A stretch of 42,045 nucleotides of DNA from DASQUK01 sp046723645. GTDB taxonomy: Bacteria; Actinomycetota; Acidimicrobiia; Acidimicrobiales; VFJN01. Where the stretch lies: positions 1 to 42,045 of the forward strand of contig JBKOUY010000110.1 in NCBI GenBank assembly GCA_046723645.1, given 5' to 3'. The notes below the pieces were generated by a model. The model was not told the DNA's origin, made no database searches, and worked only from the letters and a program-made list of their open reading frames with translations. The first letter of the stretch is position 1. The number at the start of each line of letters is the position of its first letter. Positions 24,341 through 31,094 of the stretch are shown here, piece by piece. A program made the translations under genes and the position numbers.

Positions 24341-24715
24341 ATGAGCCTGGCGGTGAGCCTGCGGGAGCTGCACGAGCGGGTCGACGCGTGCGGGCCCCGG
24401 GCGTTCCTGGTGACCGTGTCGGAAGCCGGCGGCGCCCACGTGGTGTCCGTGGTCGTGCGGCGAGACGGCGACACGCTGGCGTTCGACGCCGGCCGGACGT
24501 CCCGGTCCAACCTGGCCGCTCGGCCCTCGGCGACGCTGCTGTGGCCGTCGAGGGCACTCGACGACGGCGAGTACAGCCTGATCGTCGACGGGGACGCGAC
24601 CGTGAGCGGCGACGGCGACACGGTCGTGGTCCACCCCACCGCCGCCGTGCTTCACCGGATCGCGGGCAGCGCGGGCGGCGGTCCGAGCTGCATCCGCGTG
24701 CTGTCCGGCGACTGA
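24341..24715 (+). CDS. PNPOx-like flavin/F420-binding split-barrel protein
   Basis: This is a 124-residue protein of the pyridoxamine 5'-phosphate oxidase-like split-barrel fold. The first strand pair is RAFLVTVSEAGGAHVVSVVVRRDGDTLAFDAG, then SRSNLAARPSATLLWPS, and YSLIVDGDATVSGDGDTVVVHPTAAVLHR. This order of strands and the SxSxNL segment are typical. In actinobacteria many such proteins bind F420, and fbiC is in this window, but no residue here proves the cofactor. It is shorter than most active oxidases. The ATG at 24341 follows a -10 box by 8 nt. It converges on the DUF3151 gene. Confidence 0.75.
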   Translation: MSLAVSLRELHERVDACGPRAFLVTVSEAGGAHVVSVVVRRDGDTLAFDAGRTSRSNLAARPSATLLWPSRALDDGEYSLIVDGDATVSGDGDTVVVHPTAAVLHRIAGSAGGGPSCIRVLSGD

Positions 24716-24719
24716 CGCG

Positions 24720-24738
24720 CCCAGGGCTCAGCCCGGGG
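24720..24738. terminator. Hairpin with the DUF3151 stop codon as its loop
   Basis: GGGC and GCCC pair around a 3-nt loop that is exactly the stop (TGA on the minus strand). One mismatch and three more C-G pairs extend the stem. It lies between convergent genes. Confidence 0.4.
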
Positions 24739-25165
24739 GCGGCCAGTCGGGGTCGAGCTGGCGGAGGAACACGGCACAGCGCTCGGCCTCGTCGGACTCG
24801 CCGATCGCCTCGGCCGACGCCCGCAGGCCGTCCAGCGCGCGCAGGAACCCGCGGTTCTGGGGATGGCGCCAGCGCACGTAGCCCGAGCCCCGCCAACCGC
24901 TGGCCCGCAGCCGGTCGAGGCCCCGGTGGTAGCCGACGCGGAAGCAGGCGTACCGCTCCACGTCGTCGCGCCCGAGCCCACCGAGGCGCGCCCACGCGTC
25001 GAGGTAGCGGGGCCAGCGGGCCACCACCGCCGCCACCGCCTCGCGTCGCTCCGCCTCGGGGCGGTCCAGGGCGTCGTCGAGTGCCGCCAGGGCGTCGGCC
25101 GGCTCGGCGTCGAGCACCGTCTCCGGCGGCCCCGAGGCGGTCATCTGGACCGGCTGATCACTCAC
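24728..25165 (-). CDS. DUF3151 family protein
   Basis: This is a 145-residue actinobacterial protein of unknown function. The conserved core is RYACFRVGYHRGLDRLRASG followed by the segment WRGSGYVRWRHPQNRGFLRAL and a C-terminal AERCAVFLRQLDPDWPP. It has no membrane segment and is mostly helical, with a TPR-like look. The GTG at 25165 overlaps the patatin gene stop by 4 bp (GTGA), so it is translated with that gene as the last member of the minus-strand operon. The open frame runs much further upstream, but only as shadow. Its neighbours give no clear functional link. Confidence 0.88.
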   Translation of the reverse strand: MSDQPVQMTASGPPETVLDAEPADALAALDDALDRPEAERREAVAAVVARWPRYLDAWARLGGLGRDDVERYACFRVGYHRGLDRLRASGWRGSGYVRWRHPQNRGFLRALDGLRASAEAIGESDEAERCAVFLRQLDPDWPPPG

Positions 25166-26049
25166 ACCAGGACCTCGGCCGGGACCTCGCGCCCCGCCAG
25201 GTACGCGCTCGACGCCTCGTAGGCGAGCGAGATCAGCTCGGACGTGCGTGTGAAGTCGTTGTAGCGCATGTACGGTGTCTGCCCGGTCGGCAGCAGGTGG
25301 ACGTCGATGCCGGGCGGCATCGCGGCCAGCTCGCGCTTGAACCGGTGGTGCCGCGCGATCCAGTAGGCCTGGACGGCGACGTCGAGCGGGCGCTTGGGCT
25401 CGGGGCGGGGTCGCGAGAACAGGCCGACCTGCAGGACGTACAGCGTGCGCGCCCCCAGCTCGACGGCCCGGCTCATGGGCACGTCGTCCACGATGCCGCC
25501 GTCGAGGTAGCGGACACCGTCGATCTCCACCGCCGGATACACCGCCGGCAGGGCGGCCGAGGCCAGGATGGGCTCGACCAGCGGCCCCGATCGGAACCAG
25601 ACCTCCCGCACGCCCACGACATCGGTGGCGACGCACTGGAACGGCACGGCCAGCTCCTCGAAGGTGCGGGCCGTCAACGACTGCTCGAGGTGGCGGCGCA
25701 GCCCGAGGTTCTCGTGGATCGCCTCGCCGCGCCGGGCGATGGCCACCGTGTTCGGCAGCCACCCGGCCGGCATCAGCTCCCTGCCGTCGAGGGCCCGCCA
25801 CAGCCGCTCCAGGCGCAGCGCACCCGCCAGGGTGGGATCCTCGGCCAGCCCGGCACCGTTGATGGCGCCCACAGAGCAACCCACGATCAGGTCGGGACGA
25901 ACGTCGTGCTCGAGCAGGGCACGCATCATCCCGATCTGGAGCGCCCCGAGGTTGCCGCCGCCGGACAGCACGAACCCGATCGGATGGTGGGCCTCCCGCC
26001 CGTCCCGCTTGCCCGTCCAGCCCTTCAACAGCCCGCGCACCTTGGCCAT
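25162..26049 (-). CDS. Patatin-like phospholipase
   Basis: This 295-residue lipid acyl hydrolase uses a Ser-Asp dyad. The oxyanion loop is GFVLSGGGNLGALQIGMM near residue 27, the nucleophile is in VGCSVGAINGAG (GxSxG), and the dyad Asp is in YLDGGIVDDVP (DGG). It is compact, like other bacterial patatins, and has no signal peptide. It would cleave fatty acyl esters at the inner membrane face. The start ATG lies 11 bp after the upstream alpha/beta hydrolase stop, and the end overlaps the DUF3151 start. The operon also contains pyruvate kinase; no shared pathway is evident. Confidence 0.93.
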   Translation of the reverse strand: MAKVRGLLKGWTGKRDGREAHHPIGFVLSGGGNLGALQIGMMRALLEHDVRPDLIVGCSVGAINGAGLAEDPTLAGALRLERLWRALDGRELMPAGWLPNTVAIARRGEAIHENLGLRRHLEQSLTARTFEELAVPFQCVATDVVGVREVWFRSGPLVEPILASAALPAVYPAVEIDGVRYLDGGIVDDVPMSRAVELGARTLYVLQVGLFSRPRPEPKRPLDVAVQAYWIARHHRFKRELAAMPPGIDVHLLPTGQTPYMRYNDFTRTSELISLAYEASSAYLAGREVPAEVLV

Positions 26050-26060
26050 CGCCGTTCACG

Positions 26061-26861
26061 CTACCGGCGGTCGGAGGCAAGGCTGAGGGACCGCCTGACC
26101 AGGTCCGCGAACGCGGCCGGGTGCGTCAGATGTGCCCCGTGGTCGGCGCCGTCGATCCTCTCCAGCACCCCGCGTGGTGCCCGCCGGGCCAGCTCCTCGG
26201 CGGCGCGCCGGTGCTGTGGTTGGGTCTCGGAACCAAACGCTGCGACGACCGGAACGGTCACCCGCTCGGGCCGGTAGGGCGCCGGTGCCGGGTGGTGAAC
26301 CGTCCGGAGCTCTGCCAGCAGGGTGGGGCCCTCGGCGCGGCGCTCGGCCCGCACGTGAGCCGGCAGCTGCGACCAGCGGGCGTCACCGAGCATGCGGCGC
26401 ATGAACGCCTCGGCCGCGTCGCCGGCGGCGCGGTCGGTCCCGTCGTCGCCGTCACGTCGGCCGGCGGAGGCGAGCGCGGTCGCCCCGGCCGTACCGGCGG
26501 GCCACCAGGGCTCCCACATCATCGGCGCCTCGTAGGCCATCACCGCGCCGACCTGCGCCGGCGAGCGCTCGGCCAGCGCCAGGCAGACGACGCCGCCCAG
26601 GCTGTGCCCCGCGAGCACCGCGACGCGGGACCCGACGAGCGTGGCCAGGTCGTCGACCTGCTGGTCGAACGAGACCGGGGGTCCGAGTTCGAGCGACCGC
26701 GCGTAGCCCCGGCGGTCGTAGCGCATCACCCGGAACTCGTCCTCGAGGGCCCTCCGGACGCGCACCATGCTGCTGGCACGGTCCATCGCGCCGTGGACGA
26801 GAACGACCAGGGGGCCCTCCCCCACCTCCTGCGCCCACAGGCCGGGGGTCCCGTTGGTCAC
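26061..26861 (-). CDS. Alpha/beta hydrolase (Ser nucleophile)
   Basis: This is a 266-residue alpha/beta hydrolase. The oxyanion motif is VVLVHGAMDRASSM, the nucleophile elbow is LAGHSLGGVVCLA, the Asp-bearing strand is VPVVAAFGSETQP and the catalytic His is in IDGADHGAHLTHP. The substrate is unknown; esterase, lactonase or peroxidase-like activity is possible. The GTG at 26861 overlaps the pyruvate kinase stop as GTGA, which implies translational coupling and fixes the start. The longer open frame upstream is antisense to nothing useful and lies inside pyk. Confidence 0.87.
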   Translation of the reverse strand: MTNGTPGLWAQEVGEGPLVVLVHGAMDRASSMVRVRRALEDEFRVMRYDRRGYARSLELGPPVSFDQQVDDLATLVGSRVAVLAGHSLGGVVCLALAERSPAQVGAVMAYEAPMMWEPWWPAGTAGATALASAGRRDGDDGTDRAAGDAAEAFMRRMLGDARWSQLPAHVRAERRAEGPTLLAELRTVHHPAPAPYRPERVTVPVVAAFGSETQPQHRRAAEELARRAPRGVLERIDGADHGAHLTHPAAFADLVRRSLSLASDRR

Positions 26862-28285
26862 GAGACCGTGACCACGCGGAGGACGTCGGTCCTGCCGGGG
26901 CCGGCATCGGGCGCTCCCGCCAGGACGGCGATCGAGTCGCCGTGGCGGACCAGCCCCTCCCGCACGGCGGCCTCGACCACGCACCAGACCATCTCGTCGG
27001 TCGTGGCGTACTCGCCGACCAGCAGGGGCTCCACGCCCCAGGACAGCGTGAGCTGCCGCACCGTCGCGGGCGACGGGCTGGCGCCGACCAGCCGGGAGCG
27101 TGGCCGGCGGGCCGCCATGGCCCGGGCGGTGGTCCCGGCGCGGGTGCAGCACACGATGGCTGCGAGATCGAGCTCGGTCGCCGCCCGCAAGGCGGCTTGG
27201 GTCATGGCCACCGTGACCGCCTTGGCCGAGTGCGGCCGGTCCTGCCCGTGGCCCTGCTCGAAGGCGCCGCGCCGGTCATCCAGCTCCTCGGTCCGGGTGG
27301 CGATGCCGGCCATGGTCTGCACGGCGAGGGCGGGGTGACGCCCGATCGCGGTCTCGGCCGAGAGCATCAGCGCGTCACTGCCGTCGACAACGGCGTTGGC
27401 CACGTCGGAGGCCTCGGCGCGGGTGGGTGACGGCGCCGTGATCATCGACTCCAGCATCTGTGTGGCCGTCACCACCGGGACCCCCCGCGCGCCGCACGCG
27501 CGGATGATCCGCTTCTGGAGGTGGGGGACGTCGGCGATCGGGAGGTCGATGCCGAGGTCCCCGCGGGCGACCATCGCGCCGTCGGCGGCGTCCAGCAGCT
27601 CGTCGAGGCGCTCGACGGCGGCCCGGGTCTCGATCTTGGCCATCAGCTGGGGGCCATGGTCGCCGAGCGCCTCGCGCACCCTGACCAGCTCGTCGGGCTT
27701 CCGCACGAACGACACCGCTACCCAGTCGGCGTCCCTGGCCACCTCGTCGACCAGCCGCAGGTCATCGTCGGTCGGCACAGGCGGCATCCAGCGGCCCGAC
27801 GGCAGGTGCACGCCGGGCCTCCCCTGCAAGCGACCCCCGCCGCGCACCACCGCCCGCACCGAGTCGGGCCCCACGTCGATCACCTCGAGGCTCACCGTGC
27901 CGTCGCCCAGCACGACGGCGTCCGCTGATCCGACCGCGTCTGGCAGGTGCGGCTCGTCGAGGCTGATCCGCCGGCCATCGCTGGTGCCCACGCCCGCCAC
28001 GAGCGTGACCTCGTCGCCCTCGGCCAGGAACACGCCGCCCTCCGGGAACTCCCCCGCCCGCACCTTGGGCCCGGGGAGGTCGGCGAGCACGCCGATGGGC
28101 TTGCCGCGACGCTGTGCGAGCTCGCGCACGGCCGCCATGCGCCGGCGGTGCTCGTCGGCGGTGCCATGGGCCAAGCCCAGGCGGACGACGTCGACGCCGG
28201 CGTCGATGAGGGCGTCGAGCACGCCCGGCGGGTCGCATGCCGGGCCGAGCGTGGCGACGATCTTCGTGCGCCGCACCGGCCTCAC
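26858..28285 (-). CDS. pyk: Pyruvate kinase, K+-independent type by motif
   Basis: This 475-residue protein turns phosphoenolpyruvate and ADP into pyruvate and ATP. It starts RRTKIVATLGPACDPPGVL. The catalytic region is MAKIETRAAVERLDELL with ARGDLGIDLP, and VTATQMLESMITAPSPTRAE and DALMLSAETAIG follow. Two segments are unusual. The RLNFSHG motif reads RLGLAHG, losing the Asn and Ser that ligate K+, and the GPEIR segment reads GPKVR, with Lys in the position that marks K+-independent enzymes. The GTG at 28285 overlaps the upstream VOC stop by 4 bp. Length and the other motifs indicate an active enzyme. Confidence 0.93.
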   Translation of the reverse strand: MRPVRRTKIVATLGPACDPPGVLDALIDAGVDVVRLGLAHGTADEHRRRMAAVRELAQRRGKPIGVLADLPGPKVRAGEFPEGGVFLAEGDEVTLVAGVGTSDGRRISLDEPHLPDAVGSADAVVLGDGTVSLEVIDVGPDSVRAVVRGGGRLQGRPGVHLPSGRWMPPVPTDDDLRLVDEVARDADWVAVSFVRKPDELVRVREALGDHGPQLMAKIETRAAVERLDELLDAADGAMVARGDLGIDLPIADVPHLQKRIIRACGARGVPVVTATQMLESMITAPSPTRAEASDVANAVVDGSDALMLSAETAIGRHPALAVQTMAGIATRTEELDDRRGAFEQGHGQDRPHSAKAVTVAMTQAALRAATELDLAAIVCCTRAGTTARAMAARRPRSRLVGASPSPATVRQLTLSWGVEPLLVGEYATTDEMVWCVVEAAVREGLVRHGDSIAVLAGAPDAGPGRTDVLRVVTVS

Positions 28286-28674
28286 TCCCCGACGCGCCGA
28301 CGGAGGGGATGGTCGTCGGGGACCTCGATCAGCCGGATCTGGATCCCGTCGGGATCGGCGATCCAGCATTCCCGCAGACCCCAGGGCTCGGTCTTCGGTG
28401 GGCGCTGGATGTCCACGCCCTGCGCCCGCAGGCGCTCGTGCTCGGCGTCGACGTCGGCCACCTGCAGCCACAGCGCGCCGCCGCCCGGGGACACCGAGCT
28501 CGAGTCGCCGACCAGCTCGAGGAACCCCCCACCGAGGAAGAAGACGACCCCCGTCACGCGGCCAGCGGCGCCGTACTCGCGGTAGACGTGCAGCCCGAGG
28601 ACATCGCGGTACCAGCGAACAGCCTCCTCGAAGACCGACGGCCGCAGCAGGATGCGGCTCGATAGGACGTCCAC
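28282..28674 (-). CDS. VOC family (glyoxalase-like) protein
   Basis: This 130-residue protein has two beta-alpha-beta-beta-beta modules of the vicinal oxygen chelate fold. The first module is FEEAVRWYRDVLGLHVYREYG, then VVFFLGGGFLELVGD and ALWLQVADVDAEHERLRAQGVD, ending with ECWIADPDGIQIRLIEVP, where the Glu is the usual last metal ligand. The reaction is unknown (glyoxalase, dioxygenase or resistance types share the fold). The GTG at 28674 lies 8 nt after a TACCGT box, so it heads the operon that runs through pyruvate kinase to DUF3151. Its stop overlaps the pyk start. Confidence 0.85.
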   Translation of the reverse strand: MDVLSSRILLRPSVFEEAVRWYRDVLGLHVYREYGAAGRVTGVVFFLGGGFLELVGDSSSVSPGGGALWLQVADVDAEHERLRAQGVDIQRPPKTEPWGLRECWIADPDGIQIRLIEVPDDHPLRRRVGE

Positions 28675-28682
28675 GGTGCGCC

Positions 28683-28688
28683 ACGGTA
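28683..28688 (-). promoter_or_regulatory. -10 box of the VOC-pyk operon
   Basis: TACCGT on the minus strand matches TAnnnT and ends 8 nt before the GTG. The same hexamer is used for the acyl-CoA dehydrogenase and SRAP genes. Confidence 0.5.
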
Positions 28689-28733
28689 CCGACCCTCCGG
28701 GCGGCGATCGTGCGCTTCCGGCGGTGGTCCTCC

Positions 28734-28739
28734 TACTGT
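28734..28739 (+). promoter_or_regulatory. -10 box of the histidine phosphatase gene
   Basis: TACTGT matches TAnnnT, 10 nt before the ATG at 28750. It overlaps an alternative GTG start at 28738, which makes that start less likely. Confidence 0.4.
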
Positions 28740-28749
28740 GCGGACGCCG

Positions 28750-29337
28750 ATGGAGCTGTTGCTGATCCGCCACGCCCGCCCCCTGCGCGCCGAGAGCGTG
28801 GACGGTCCCGCGGATCCTGGCCTGTCGGACCTCGGCCGCCGCCAGGCCGACGCCCTGGCCGCCTGGCTGGTGCCCGAGGCGCTCGACGCCATCTACACGA
28901 GCCCACTCCGCCGCTCGGTCGAAACGGCCGCGCCGCTGGGGGAGGCCCTGGGCCTGCCGGTGACGCCCGAGGCCGCGCTGGCCGAGTACGACGCCGACGC
29001 GGTGGCGTACATCCCCATCGAGGAGCTGCGGGCGGCCGGCGATCCGCGTTGGCTGGAGGTGCCCGACGACATCGCCGGGTTCCAGTCACGGGTCGTCGAC
29101 GGCGTCGATCGCCTCGCCGCCGCGCATCCGTCGCAGCGGATCGCCCTGGTCTGCCACGGCGGGGTCATCAACGTGGTCGTGTCGGCCGTGCTGGGCGTGG
29201 GGCCGCAGATGCTGTTCCTGCCCGCGTACACGAGCATCTCCCGGATCCTTGTTGCGTCCACGGGCCAGCGGTCGCTGGCGTCGCTCAACGAGACGGGCCA
29301 CCTCCGGATGGCCGACGTCCCGCCGGTCGAGCTGTAG
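28750..29337 (+). CDS. Histidine phosphatase family protein (phosphoglycerate mutase-like)
   Basis: This is a 195-residue cytoplasmic member of the branch 1 histidine phosphatases. The phosphohistidine motif is LLIRHARPLR at the N-terminus (RHG variant RHA). YTSPLRRSVETAAPLG has the second Arg, and IALVCHGGVINVVVSAVLG has the second catalytic His. The Glu acid is probably in the AEYDADAVAY region. The substrate may be a sugar phosphate, nucleotide or a small metabolite. The ATG at 28750 is chosen over a GTG at 28738 that overlaps the -10 box. It converges on the acyl-CoA dehydrogenase gene. Confidence 0.88.
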   Translation: MELLLIRHARPLRAESVDGPADPGLSDLGRRQADALAAWLVPEALDAIYTSPLRRSVETAAPLGEALGLPVTPEAALAEYDADAVAYIPIEELRAAGDPRWLEVPDDIAGFQSRVVDGVDRLAAAHPSQRIALVCHGGVINVVVSAVLGVGPQMLFLPAYTSISRILVASTGQRSLASLNETGHLRMADVPPVEL

Positions 29338-29369
29338 CCGGGGCCGGCGGCAGCGGGCGCCAGGGTCGG

Positions 29370-30590
29370 CTAGGAGCGCGGCACCTCGATCCAGGGCTTG
29401 TCCTTGTCGACCCGGACGTCGCCCGGCAGCCCGAGGACCCGCTCGGCCAGGATGTTCTTCATGATCTCGGTCGTGCCACCCTCGATCGAGTTGGCCCGCG
29501 ACCTGAGGAACGATTGCTGCGCGCTGCGCCACAGGGCGGTGGTCTCCGGCCTGGCCATCGGGTAGCCCTCGGGGAACAGCATCCCGCCGGCGCCCTCCAG
29601 GTCGACGGCACAGCTGGTGATGTCCTTGTGGAGCTCCGCCAGCGCCAACTTGCCGATCGAGCCCTCGGGCCCCGGCGTGCCGACGGCCCGCTGCTGGCCG
29701 GCCCGGTTGTTCGTGAGGCGCAGGACCTCGGCGCGGATCCACAACGCCATCGCCCGGTCGCGCGTGGCGGGATCGTGCGGGCCGGTGCGGGCGTACACCT
29801 TCATCAGCTCGCCGATGAAGCCGCTACCGCGAGGCGGGATCTGCCCGCCGATGGCGACCCGCTCGTTCATGAGCGTGGTCAGGGAGACCCGCCAGCCCTC
29901 CCCCACCTCGCCGAGGCGCTCGGCGTCGGGGATGCGGACGTCGTCGAAGTAGACCTCGTTGAACTCCGCCTCGCCGGTGATCTGGTAGAGGGGACGCACA
30001 TCGACGCCGGGCGCGTGCATGTCCACGACGAAGTAGGTGAGGCCCTTGTGCTTGGGGGCGTTGGGATCGGTCCGGGCCACGATCATGCCGAACCGGGCGA
30101 CGTGCGCCAGCGTGGTCCACACCTTCTGCCCGCTGAGCACCCACTCGTCGCCGTCGCGCACAGCACGCGTCGCCAGGCTGGCGACGTCGGAGCCGGCCCC
30201 CGGCTCCGAGAACAGCTGGCACCAGATCTCCTCGTTGGTGAACAGCGGCCGGAGATAGCGCCGCTTCTGGGCATCGCTGCCATGGGTGACGACCGTCGGC
30301 GCGCCCATGCCGTGGCCGATCGGGTTGCGGGAGGCGGCATGGGGCGCCCGGGCGCGCCACAGCGTCTCGTTGACGACCTTCTGGAGCTTCGGCGACAGGC
30401 CCAGCCCGCCGTATCCCTCGGGGAAGTGCACCCATGCGAGGCCGAGGTCGTACTGGCGCCCGAGGAACGTCACCGGATCGTTCTGGCTCGGCGGAAGCTC
30501 CGCCAGCAGCTGCTCGCAGAGCGCCCGCACGCGCGCCTCGTCGTCGCCTGGAGGTGAAGTGGATCGCGTGGCGGCATCCGTGAGCGTCAT
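29370..30590 (-). CDS. Acyl-CoA dehydrogenase
   Basis: This 406-residue FAD enzyme oxidises acyl-CoA thioesters at the alpha-beta carbons. Motifs are WVHFPEGYGGLGLSP, the FAD-binding signature QLFSEPGAGSDVASLATRA, WVLSGQKVWTTLAHVARFGM and a C-terminal region SRANSIEGGTTEIMKNILAERVLG with the usual TEI segment. The EGGTTEI stretch near the C-terminus is typical of the long-chain or actinobacterial FadE group; the catalytic Glu cannot be fixed by eye. The ATG at 30590 lies 7 nt after a TACCGT box, next to a perfect palindrome that looks like a TetR operator, so the gene is probably induced by an acyl-CoA or related ligand. Confidence 0.94.
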   Translation of the reverse strand: MTLTDAATRSTSPPGDDEARVRALCEQLLAELPPSQNDPVTFLGRQYDLGLAWVHFPEGYGGLGLSPKLQKVVNETLWRARAPHAASRNPIGHGMGAPTVVTHGSDAQKRRYLRPLFTNEEIWCQLFSEPGAGSDVASLATRAVRDGDEWVLSGQKVWTTLAHVARFGMIVARTDPNAPKHKGLTYFVVDMHAPGVDVRPLYQITGEAEFNEVYFDDVRIPDAERLGEVGEGWRVSLTTLMNERVAIGGQIPPRGSGFIGELMKVYARTGPHDPATRDRAMALWIRAEVLRLTNNRAGQQRAVGTPGPEGSIGKLALAELHKDITSCAVDLEGAGGMLFPEGYPMARPETTALWRSAQQSFLRSRANSIEGGTTEIMKNILAERVLGLPGDVRVDKDKPWIEVPRS

Positions 30591-30597
30591 GGTTCGC

Positions 30598-30603
30598 ACG
30601 GTA
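30598..30603 (-). promoter_or_regulatory. -10 box of the acyl-CoA dehydrogenase gene
   Basis: TACCGT on the minus strand, 7 nt before the ATG and directly adjacent to the palindromic operator. Confidence 0.5.
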
Positions 30604-30621
30604 CTTGACCCGCCGGTCAAG
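30604..30621. promoter_or_regulatory. TetR-type palindromic operator
   Basis: CTTGACCCGCCGGTCAAG has perfect 7-bp arms around a 4-bp spacer, the size and form of many TetR-family sites. It abuts the -10 box of the acyl-CoA dehydrogenase gene, so a bound repressor would block RNA polymerase. No TetR gene lies in the window, so the regulator must be encoded elsewhere. Confidence 0.65.
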
Positions 30622-30713
30622 GGGCGAGCTCGGCCGGGGATGCCGGTTCCATGAAGATCACTGAGATTGCGCCGCAGGCATCGGGAGGACCCGGGATAGG
30701 GGGCCGCACCCCG

Positions 30714-30737
30714 CTGACCGGGGGCGGCGCCGGTCAG
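30714..30737. repeat. 8-bp stem hairpin followed by TTT
   Basis: CTGACCGG and CCGGTCAG pair around an 8-nt loop; TTT follows on the plus strand. It could terminate the kinase-regulator transcript arriving on the minus strand, or be an operator. Confidence 0.45.
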
Positions 30738-30759
30738 TTTCGAGGGGCCGAATCGTCAA

Positions 30760-30800
30760 TCTGATTGTCGACGGCCGCCACGGCCGGGTCCGCAATCAGA
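30760..30800. repeat. Inverted repeat next to the repeat array
   Basis: TCTGATTG (30760-30767) and CAATCAGA (30793-30800) are perfect 8-bp arms. The second arm ends immediately before the 11-bp repeat array. Confidence 0.4.
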
Positions 30801-30839
30801 CTCCATGTCGTCTTCAAGCCGTCTCCAAGCTCACTGCAA
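30801..30839 (+). promoter_or_regulatory. Array of four 11-bp-spaced direct repeats (OmpR-type site)
   Basis: CTCCAT, CTTCAA, CTCCAA and CTGCAA start at 30801, 30812, 30823 and 30834, exactly 11 bp apart. This is the spacing bound by tandem OmpR/PhoB-family dimers. The units resemble the CTTCAC repeats next to the response regulator gene. The last unit starts 29 bp before the ATG at 30863. Confidence 0.6.
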
Positions 30840-30862
30840 CCGACATCCCGCAAGGTCGACAC

Positions 30863-31036
30863 ATGGCCCCACTCACCACCGACGACCTTCGGCGCCGGCC
30901 CGGCGCGGACGTCGAGACCGGCGTCGGTGGCCACGTCCACGGGGCCACCAGCGGCGATGAGCCCCGGCCTGTGCGGCACCTGGTGATCTTCCGGGCTCCG
31001 GTGATCGGCGAGGCGCGCGCCGCGACCGCCGGCTGA
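30863..31036 (+). CDS. Candidate 57-residue protein of unknown function
   Basis: This short ORF starts with ATG and encodes MAPLTTDDLRRRPGADVETG onward, ending in RHLVIFRAPVIGEARAATAG. Support comes from the strong bias to G or C at third codon positions, an AAGG ribosome-binding site 7 nt upstream (or, read differently, a CAAGGT -10 box 6 nt upstream), and the four-unit repeat array in its promoter. It has no membrane segment, signal peptide or cysteine. I do not recognise it. It stands between the acyl-CoA dehydrogenase and histidine kinase genes, and could be a small regulator or accessory of the two-component system. It could also be spurious. Confidence 0.45.
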   Translation: MAPLTTDDLRRRPGADVETGVGGHVHGATSGDEPRPVRHLVIFRAPVIGEARAATAG

Positions 31037-31094
31037 CGCTCGGCCGGGAGCGACCACTGGCCCGGCGGGTGAGCCGGCGAAGCCGGTCCCAGCC

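Larger units (their letters stand above)
30622..30862. other. Intergenic regulatory region
   Basis: No protein gene is supported here. The stretch from 30591 to 30862 holds the TetR-like operator, an 8-bp hairpin (30714-30737), an 8-bp inverted repeat (30760-30767 with 30793-30800) and a four-unit 11-bp repeat array (30801-30839). Small open frames on both strands lack start signals. Confidence 0.6.

Noticed and set aside
27396..30557. Plus-strand ORF of 1053 codons
   Set aside because: Open only because of GC bias. It covers pyk, VOC, the phosphatase and the acyl-CoA dehydrogenase in shadow frames.
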